Assembly: GCA_031285415.1 (NCBI GenBank)
Contig: JAITWF010000108.1
Location: 1-13,472, forward strand
From: Deferribacteraceae bacterium
GTDB taxonomy: Bacteria > Chrysiogenota > Deferribacteres > Deferribacterales > JAISNW01
Direction: 5' to 3'
Length of the DNA stretch: 13,472 nt
A program made the position numbers and the translations under genes. Below, in pieces: positions 7,346 to 12,321 of the stretch (position 1 is the stretch's first letter; each line of letters begins with the position of its first letter). A model generated the notes under the pieces. It was not told the DNA's origin. It ran no database searches and was given only the letters and a program-made list of their open reading frames with translations.

Positions 7346-7465
7346 AAAGCATTATATTAGCGCACTACTTCGTTATTTTTTAAAACTAAATCCTCATGTA
7401 CCAGCAAGTACACTGCGGTTTAGTTTTAAAAAGCCGCCTTGTATTGCATCTAATCTAATGCTTTT
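7345..7465 (+). repeat. 121-nt structured intercistronic repeat, copy A (after glmS)
   Basis: This is one of two copies of an unrecognised element (the other is at 12201-12321). It starts on the last base of the glmS stop codon and ends 17 bases before the clcA-like ATG. The outer arms 7345-7360 and 7450-7465 pair at 15 of 16 positions. Then GCA-C-TAC (7362-7368) pairs with GTA-T-TGC (7441-7447) around one C/T mismatch. A conserved internal loop follows, with GCCGCCTT on its 3' side. Next is a perfect 14-bp stem TTTTTAAAACTAAA/TTTAGTTTTAAAAA, and a TGTAC/GTACA tip enclosing the six-base loop CAGCAA. It has no typical GC stem plus long U-run, so it is not a classical terminator. It could be an RNA processing or stabilising hairpin, an attenuator, or a REP/MITE-like mobile repeat. 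Confidence 0.85.
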
Positions 7466-7466
7466 C

Positions 7467-7472
7467 GGGGGA
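7467..7472 (+). promoter_or_regulatory. Ribosome binding site of the chloride channel gene
   Basis: GGGGGA lies ten bases before the ATG at 7483, starting one base after the end of the structured repeat (7465). The hairpin therefore ends exactly where the ribosome site begins, which leaves the site exposed or allows the fold to affect access to it. Confidence 0.55.
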
Positions 7473-7482
7473 ATACGTCGAT

Positions 7483-9234
7483 ATGCACAACGTGGAGGGT
7501 AGCGATACCTTCGCCAACCGACTTCACAGTCAGAATCCGCACCTAGTCTTGATCGCCGTACTGATCGGCGTGGCTGCTGGTGTGGGTAATATCATCTTTC
7601 GTACCGTCATCGCTTGGATTCAGCGTATAAGCTACGGTACAGAGCTGGAGGTTGTGCTTCCTGCCCTTCAAAATGCGCCTATCTATCGAATTATTTTAAT
7701 CCCTGCCCTCGGTGGGCTTCTAGTGGGGCTTATATATCAATTTTATAAAACACCAGAGGGGCGTGGAGTCTCGATGGTTATGAAGGCGTTGGCGTTCAAG
7801 ACGAATCTGCCACCGCTGACCGCCGCCGTTACCACCCTTACATCGGCTATAACAATAGGCACAGGCGGCTCTGCTGGCAGAGAGGGACCCATAGTGCAGA
7901 TCGGTGCCGCAATCGGCTCTGGTATCGGTAAACTCTTCCGATTCTCCCCCGATAGAATGCGCTTTGCCGTTGCCTCTGGAGCTGGCGGAGGGCTTGCTGC
8001 AACCTTCAACACGCCTATGGCTGGTGCGATGTTCACCGCAGAGGTACTGCTTGGTAGGCTTGAGCTACAGGTATTTGCACCTGTGATCGTCTCCTGCGTC
8101 AGTGCAACTGTGGTATCTCGAGCATGGTTCGGCAGCCATATCACCTTCGCCGCACCAAACTACGCCTTTACTAGCTTCTTCGAGATCCCTGCGTATGCAG
8201 TCTTAGGACTTGTCACTGGGCTTGCAGGCGCACTATTCATAAAGTTCTACTACCTCACAGAGTCTACCTTCAAACAGATGAAGATACCCACATGGCTTAA
8301 ACCTGCACTAGGTGGGCTTTTAGTGGGATTAATCGGTATCTTCTGCCGAAATATCATGGGTGGAGGATACGGCACGATCTCGCAGATATTAGATGGTGGG
8401 ATCGTCGGATACTTTCTACTGCTACTTGTGGGGTTAAAGATCGTCGCAACCTCACTGACATTAGGCTCTGGTGGCTCTGGCGGACTATTCGTGCCATCGC
8501 TATTCGTCGGTGCGGCGTTAGGGGGCTTCTTCGGCTGGGGGGCGCACCTGCTTCTCCCTCAGTACTTCTCCACCTCTGGAAGCTACGCTCTGGTCGGTAT
8601 GGGAGCTATGCTTGCGGCAACTATGAGAGCCCCGATCACATCGATCTTAATGATCTTCGAGATCACGCAGAGCTATCAGATCGTGCTACCGCTGATGACG
8701 GCCGTTATCGTTGCAAATGTATTTGCTACACTTGCTGAGAAAGATTCATTCTTCACCCACCCACTCTCGCAGGAGGGGGTCGACCTTCGATATAACGCTG
8801 AATCTGCTATCCTCGAGCATATCAGAGTGCGATACGTTATGACGACGAAGGTTGTGAAATTTTATGAAAACACCCCATTTTTCGAAGTAACAGAGGCGAT
8901 CCGCAAGAATCGGCACAACTACTTTCCTGTAGTAACAAATAATGACGAACTTATCGGGATGATGTCGCTAAAAGATGTAAACGACGCTCTCGTCAAGAAG
9001 GGCTTTGATAATAACCTTGTAGCAAGGGATATGTGCGAAGAGTGTGCAAGAGAGGATCTCATCTTTATAACGCCAGATAATAGTCTAGCCGAGGCGACGC
9101 TTCTATTCAAAGCTCACGAGGCTGGGGCGTTACCTGTGCTTGACAAACATAATAAACTTGTGGGTATACTGCGAAAGAGCGATATACTATTTACGTTAGC
9201 CGCTGGAGAGAAGGCAATGGAGAGTAAGATATGA
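7483..9234 (+). CDS. CLC-family chloride channel/transporter with C-terminal CBS pair
   Basis: A 583-residue inner-membrane CLC protein (about residues 20-425) followed by two CBS domains (about 447-500 and 510-575) that usually bind adenine nucleotides and regulate gating. CLC signatures are visible: GRGVSMVM near 90, the gating motif GREGPIVQIG with Glu134 (Glu148 of E. coli ClcA), GSGGSGGLFVPSLFVGAALG near 330, and the conserved Tyr in SYQIVLPLM near 400. The internal proton glutamate of H+/Cl- exchangers (Glu203 in E. coli) aligns with Val188 in FTAEVLLG, as it does in several chloride channels. The anion is probably Cl-, but the mode of transport is open. It is separated from glmS by the 121-nt repeat, and its stop overlaps the rpe start as ATGA. 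Confidence 0.93.
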   Translation: MHNVEGSDTFANRLHSQNPHLVLIAVLIGVAAGVGNIIFRTVIAWIQRISYGTELEVVLPALQNAPIYRIILIPALGGLLVGLIYQFYKTPEGRGVSMVMKALAFKTNLPPLTAAVTTLTSAITIGTGGSAGREGPIVQIGAAIGSGIGKLFRFSPDRMRFAVASGAGGGLAATFNTPMAGAMFTAEVLLGRLELQVFAPVIVSCVSATVVSRAWFGSHITFAAPNYAFTSFFEIPAYAVLGLVTGLAGALFIKFYYLTESTFKQMKIPTWLKPALGGLLVGLIGIFCRNIMGGGYGTISQILDGGIVGYFLLLLVGLKIVATSLTLGSGGSGGLFVPSLFVGAALGGFFGWGAHLLLPQYFSTSGSYALVGMGAMLAATMRAPITSILMIFEITQSYQIVLPLMTAVIVANVFATLAEKDSFFTHPLSQEGVDLRYNAESAILEHIRVRYVMTTKVVKFYENTPFFEVTEAIRKNRHNYFPVVTNNDELIGMMSLKDVNDALVKKGFDNNLVARDMCEECAREDLIFITPDNSLAEATLLFKAHEAGALPVLDKHNKLVGILRKSDILFTLAAGEKAMESKI

Positions 9235-9872
9235 TATCACCGTCACTACTAAGTGCTGACTTTATGAGACTTGCCGAGGAGATCGAGGCGATCGAAGAGG
9301 CTGGGGCGGATATGCTGCACCTCGATATTATGGATGGTCACTTTGTGCCAAATATCACATTCGGCGCCATGATCGTGAAACAGATCCATAAGATCACACG
9401 ACTGCCCCTCGATGTACACCTGATGATAGAAAAACCAGAACGATATATTCCGCACTTTGCAGACGCTGGTGCCGATATTATAACCGTCCATGCAGAGGCG
9501 ACCGTCCACCTGCATAGACTCCTCGGCGATATCAGGGAAAGGGGGGCGAAGGCTGGAGTGTCGCTAAATCCATCCACATCGCTATCAACGATCGAAGAGG
9601 TTACCTCTATGCTCGATCTCGTGCTTGTGATGACAGTTAACCCTGGATTCGGTGGGCAGACCTTTATCAGAGAGGGTGTCGATAAAGTTGCTCGATTGAA
9701 GCTACTACTAGAGAGTATGGGAAACTCACCGCTGATCGAGATCGACGGCGGAGTCAACGCCGAAACTGCGCCGCTACTATGGGAGGCAGGTGCTGATATC
9801 CTCGTGGCTGGGAGCTACGTATTCGGTTCAGCAGATTACGCTACGGCGATTAATAGTATAAGAAGAGGGTAG
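9231..9872 (+). CDS. rpe: Ribulose-phosphate 3-epimerase
   Basis: A cytoplasmic TIM-barrel enzyme that interconverts ribulose-5-phosphate and xylulose-5-phosphate in the pentose phosphate pathway. The 213 residues match the family length. Motifs in order: ISPSLLSADF at the start, HLDIMDGHFVPN with the first catalytic Asp and metal His near residues 32-35, DVHLMIEKP near 65, NPGFGGQTF near 139, and EIDGGVN with the second catalytic Asp near 173, then GADILVAGSYVFG binding phosphate. GGAGAG lies six bases before the ATG, which overlaps the CLC stop as ATGA. Ribulose-5-phosphate is also the substrate of the RibB half of RibBA in this window, but the genes lie on opposite strands and a regulatory link is not shown. 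Confidence 0.97.
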   Translation: MISPSLLSADFMRLAEEIEAIEEAGADMLHLDIMDGHFVPNITFGAMIVKQIHKITRLPLDVHLMIEKPERYIPHFADAGADIITVHAEATVHLHRLLGDIRERGAKAGVSLNPSTSLSTIEEVTSMLDLVLVMTVNPGFGGQTFIREGVDKVARLKLLLESMGNSPLIEIDGGVNAETAPLLWEAGADILVAGSYVFGSADYATAINSIRRG

Positions 9873-9874
9873 AT

Positions 9875-10147
9875 ATGAATGCAGATCTTGTAATAAGTTT
9901 ACTGATAAATGCTCTTGAGATCGCCCTCCTTGTGGCTGCACCTATGCTCCTTTTTGGGCTTGTGGTGGGGCTTGTGGTGAGTATATTCCAGGCGGTAACG
10001 CAGATCCAGGAGATGACGCTGGCGTTCATCCCAAAGATCCTCGCCATTATGATCAGTATGGCTGTGTTCTTTCCATGGATGCTCCAGATCGTCGTCCAAT
10101 ACACCACATCGCTATTTACAAATATTAATACCTATATTGGGAAGTAA
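9875..10147 (+). CDS. fliQ: Flagellar biosynthesis protein FliQ
   Basis: A 90-residue inner-membrane protein of the FliPQR export gate of the flagellar type III secretion apparatus. It shows two membrane helices, at about 15-38 and 53-76, joined by the conserved stretch ending FQAVTQIQEMTLAFIPK, which is diagnostic of FliQ and its SctS relatives. Length is exactly usual (89-90). AGAGGG precedes the ATG by five bases, and only two bases separate it from the rpe stop. It is usually next to fliP and fliR, and neither is here; a metabolic gene precedes it. No type III secretion partner is nearby, and the flagellar assignment rests on overall sequence. Its last 23 bases overlap the 3' end of bioY on the other strand. 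Confidence 0.93.
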   Translation: MNADLVISLLINALEIALLVAAPMLLFGLVVGLVVSIFQAVTQIQEMTLAFIPKILAIMISMAVFFPWMLQIVVQYTTSLFTNINTYIGK

Positions 10148-10664
10148 CCTTTCTCAACTTTGCCGCTATCAGCCCTGCCGCCGCTAACTTTATCAGATCC
10201 GATACGATAAATGGGCTTGCTACCACCGCCACGGATACAGGTAGCGACATCTCCTTCCCCTGAACATGGTTCATATTCAGCCAAAATACCGTTATACCAA
10301 AGAGATAGATTATAATAATGGCGACCATTCCGCTTGCATAATATCCCCAAAGTTTCCCGATCTTAGCTGCAATTAGCCCATTTGGGATAGAGGAGACGAG
10401 ATACCCTATCAGAAAGCCGAAACTTGGCTGCAATACGTAGGCAGGACCCCCACCGCTTACAAATACAGGAAGCCCGATAAGCCCTAAAAATATATATAGA
10501 AGGATTGCAAGGAAGCTAGACCTTGCCCCTATCAACATCGGAGTCAAGATCATCATAAAGATCTGCATAGAGAGGGGCATTATAGGGGTGGGAATCCGTA
10601 TAAATGCACTAACAGCGATAAGTGCCGTAAACACACCAATAAGTGCGGTATTATGCTTTGTCAT
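10125..10664 (-). CDS. bioY: Biotin transporter BioY (S component)
   Basis: BioY is the substrate-binding membrane subunit of energy-coupling-factor or solitary biotin uptake systems in the inner membrane. The 179 residues carry about six hydrophobic segments and the family core near 56-90: LYIFLGLIGLPVFVSGGGPA and then LQPSFGFLIGYL. No bioM/bioN ATPase or T component is nearby, so it may work alone or with a shared ECF module. The ATG lies 14 bases inside the end of the upstream gene, with GAGG nine bases before it. The stop falls inside the end of convergent fliQ. Confident on the family; biotin as the substrate is a family-based statement. Confidence 0.92.
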   Translation of the reverse strand: MTKHNTALIGVFTALIAVSAFIRIPTPIMPLSMQIFMMILTPMLIGARSSFLAILLYIFLGLIGLPVFVSGGGPAYVLQPSFGFLIGYLVSSIPNGLIAAKIGKLWGYYASGMVAIIIIYLFGITVFWLNMNHVQGKEMSLPVSVAVVASPFIVSDLIKLAAAGLIAAKLRKVTSQYRY

Positions 10665-10935
10665 CTACAATATCCTCATAATCAACATTTTCAACGCTCA
10701 CACGCACGCCCTCGCCAGATAGGGCATTCAATAGGCTCAACACCGTAGACTCAAGCTCGATAGTGGTATAAACTACTGCTTTGCCATGCTTCTCATCCAC
10801 TGTGCGCATGATCCCTAGCCCCTCATACGAATCCAAAATACCGTTCAGGTATATTATATCGGGTGGGGCTACCTTTAGGTGTACCCTACAGGCTGGAGCA
10901 CAGTTTAGTGGGTCTGGTGTGTAGCTATCGATCAT
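10651..10935 (-). CDS. DUF4911-like domain protein (94 aa)
   Basis: A small soluble protein of unknown function. The part from about residue 17 to 80 (VHLKVAPPDIIYLNGIL, then DSYEGLGIMRTVDEKHGKAV, then a helix rich in Leu) resembles the DUF4911 family of short proteins found mainly in anaerobic diderm bacteria. That assignment is from memory of the pattern and was not searched. Cys12 and Cys16 (CAPAC) stand near the N-terminus. The start overlaps the stop of the upstream unknown gene as ATGA, and the end overlaps the bioY start by 14 bp, so it is in the middle of a tightly coupled operon. No membrane segment or signal peptide is seen. Confidence 0.7.
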   Translation of the reverse strand: MIDSYTPDPLNCAPACRVHLKVAPPDIIYLNGILDSYEGLGIMRTVDEKHGKAVVYTTIELESTVLSLLNALSGEGVRVSVENVDYEDIVDDKA

Positions 10936-11312
10936 TTTGCAAAGCTCACTAGCGTTAAATCAAAGGCTGAATCCTTTGCAAAGATCCCCGATAGCGGATA
11001 TTTTTTTGAATCCTCAAGGTACAACTCAGTGATATTCATATCTTTAAGTGTTTCAAGCAGCAGATCGTGCCTCTTTGTCATCTGGGCAAAATCCATCAGG
11101 AAGAAGCCAGAATCTGGAACAATATCGTTCTTCTGCACATATATAACGCCAGAGGCTCCAACACTATCCACCACAGAGCATAGACGCCCAGACGAAAAGA
11201 GATCTATGCATGCACTGCCGCCACGTGGGCGCAGGTTGACAAAATCGTAGTCGATCACAAGTGGATACTGATTCATCTCGGTGGGGTTTACTCTGCCTAT
11301 GCGTCTCATCAT
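10932..11312 (-). CDS. Hypothetical protein (126 aa) between nusB and DUF4911
   Basis: I do not recognise this protein. It is probably soluble and of mixed alpha/beta type, with a basic start (MMRRIGRVNP), a central SVGASGVIYV strand, a LMDFAQMTKRHDLLLETLKD helix, and no signal peptide or long membrane segment. The chosen start is the first ATG of an ATGATG pair, one base after the nusB stop; GGGAAG lies four to five bases before it. A TTG four codons earlier (11324) would overlap nusB by 11 bp and cannot be excluded, nor can the second ATG at 11309. Its stop overlaps the next start as ATGA. Position in a riboflavin/nusB/bioY operon suggests housekeeping rather than accessory function, which is only inference. 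Confidence 0.75.
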   Translation of the reverse strand: MMRRIGRVNPTEMNQYPLVIDYDFVNLRPRGGSACIDLFSSGRLCSVVDSVGASGVIYVQKNDIVPDSGFFLMDFAQMTKRHDLLLETLKDMNITELYLEDSKKYPLSGIFAKDSAFDLTLVSFAK

Positions 11313-11313
11313 A

Positions 11314-11724
11314 TCACTTCCCAAATGTATTGCGAATCTTCTCTAATATTCCGTTCACAAAGGAGGCGGTTTTCTTATCGGTAAATTTATTCGTAATCGC
11401 TACATAATCGTTCATAATGGCGTATGCAGGGGTATCGCCATTAAGAAGCTCATCTATAGCCACTCGAAGGACGCACTTCTCCATCTCGCCAAGCCGCTCG
11501 AACGTCCAGCTCTCTGTCAGAAACTGCGTCACTATGCGATCATGCTCCTCTCTATTCTTGAGAGCATTCCTAAAAAGCTCGCCAGCAAAGGTATATACCT
11601 CGTCGGCAGGTTTATCGAAGCTCTTCCAGAAGGTTGATTCCACCTCTGCGGCACTATTCTCTGTCATACACGCCTGATAGACCATCTGCACTGCGTATTC
11701 ACGCGATATTGTTCTTTTTTTCAT
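11314..11724 (-). CDS. nusB: Transcription antitermination factor NusB
   Basis: NusB binds boxA RNA with NusE (S10) and supports antitermination and proper rRNA transcription in the cytoplasm. The 136-residue all-helical protein has the family pattern: REYAVQMVYQ near residue 8-17, WTFERLGEMEKCVLRVAIDE around 73-92, TPAYAIMNDYVAITNKF, and FVNGILEKI near the C-terminus. Length is normal. The start overlaps the ribH stop as ATGA. The ribH-nusB pairing is widespread in bacteria and supports both calls. Confidence 0.95.
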   Translation of the reverse strand: MKKRTISREYAVQMVYQACMTENSAAEVESTFWKSFDKPADEVYTFAGELFRNALKNREEHDRIVTQFLTESWTFERLGEMEKCVLRVAIDELLNGDTPAYAIMNDYVAITNKFTDKKTASFVNGILEKIRNTFGK

Positions 11725-12182
11725 GAAAATAGATTTGCCATCTCTATCGCCGTAACAGCTGCGTCAGAGCCTTTATTGCCGCTTTTCGTGCCAGCTCTTT
11801 CGATCGCCTGCTCGATCGTATCGGTCGTTAGCACACCAAAAACTATCGGCACATTCGCCTGTAGAGATACCTGTGCAACACCCTTTGCGACCTCATTCGC
11901 CACAAAGTCGAAGTGAGGCGTAGAGCCACGGATCACAGCACCTAACGCAATGATAGCATTGAATTTACCCTCAGCCGCTACCTTTTTGCATGCGAATGGG
12001 ATCTCAAACGCCCCCGGCACCTTATACACAGTAATCTCCTCCTCCTTCACGCCGTGACGCACTAGAGAGTCCACTGCGCCAGAGATAAGATTTTTTGTGA
12101 TAAAATCGTTAAACCGTGCGGCAACTATGGCAAACTTCTTGCCAGATCCATCAAAATTTCCTTCGACTACGTTGTATTTCAT
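11721..12182 (-). CDS. ribH: 6,7-dimethyl-8-ribityllumazine synthase
   Basis: Lumazine synthase joins 3,4-dihydroxy-2-butanone 4-phosphate, the product of RibB, with the ribityl-amino-pyrimidine to form lumazine, the step before riboflavin; it usually assembles into 60-mer or pentameric particles. The 153 residues show ARFNDFITKNLISGA near residue 22-36, VPGAFEIP near 55, ALGAVIRGSTPHFDFVANE with the catalytic His near 90, and GVLTTDTIEQAIERAGTKSGNKG near 115-137. The frame is open 15 codons farther upstream, but the ATG at 12182 is the one with GAGG five bases before it and gives the normal length. It lies just after the second copy of the structured repeat, and its stop overlaps the nusB start. 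Confidence 0.97.
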   Translation of the reverse strand: MKYNVVEGNFDGSGKKFAIVAARFNDFITKNLISGAVDSLVRHGVKEEEITVYKVPGAFEIPFACKKVAAEGKFNAIIALGAVIRGSTPHFDFVANEVAKGVAQVSLQANVPIVFGVLTTDTIEQAIERAGTKSGNKGSDAAVTAIEMANLFS

Positions 12183-12187
12183 GATTA

Positions 12188-12191
12188 CCTC
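12188..12191 (-). promoter_or_regulatory. Ribosome binding site deciding the ribH start
   Basis: GAGG on the minus strand lies five bases before the ATG at 12182. The in-frame ATG farther upstream at 12227 falls inside the structured repeat, so the start at 12182 is preferred. Confidence 0.6.
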
Positions 12192-12194
12192 ATT

Positions 12195-12223
12195 ATTATA
12201 TAAATTGTTTAGATTAATGTAGC
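12195..12223 (-). promoter_or_regulatory. Weak candidate promoter before ribH
   Basis: A perfect TATAAT (minus strand, 12200 to 12195) lies directly after the structured repeat, with GCTACA, only 3 of 6 to the -35 consensus, at the correct 17-bp distance. A transcript from it would start at about 12188, inside the ribosome binding site, leaving almost no leader. The AT-rich setting makes chance likely. Confidence 0.25.
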
Positions 12224-12321
12224 GCAAGGCGGCTTTTTAAAACTAAACCGGAGTGTACATAGAAGTACATGAGGATTTAGTTTTAAAAAATAACGCAGCG
12301 ATACGCAATATAAACGGTTTA
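12201..12321 (-). repeat. 121-nt structured intercistronic repeat, copy B (between ribBA and ribH)
   Basis: Second copy of the element at 7345-7465, in the same orientation relative to transcription and of the same length. The central 71 bases (12225-12295) match copy A at 65 positions, and five of the six differences are in the apical hexamer, TTCTAT here. The flanks differ in sequence but keep pairing: GTA-T-CGC (12304-12298) with GCG-C-TAC (12225-12219), again with one pyrimidine mismatch, then an outer arm of 3+5+4 pairs broken by a T/C mismatch and a two-base mismatch. The outer arm begins on the ribBA stop codon, and the other arm ends 18 bases before the ribH ATG. Confidence 0.85.

Noticed and set aside
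7345..7465. Simple rho-independent terminator after glmS
   Set aside because: The central stem is A/T-rich without a following U-run, the element recurs in another operon with covarying arms, and only a four-base T tail follows in copy A and none in copy B.
7345..7465. CRISPR array or insertion sequence with target-site duplication
   Set aside because: There are only two copies 5 kb apart in inverted orientation, with no spacers, no coding region and no obvious flanking duplication.
12183..12227. 15-codon N-terminal extension of ribH
   Set aside because: It lies in the structured repeat, and the ATG at 12182 has a good ribosome site and gives the family length.
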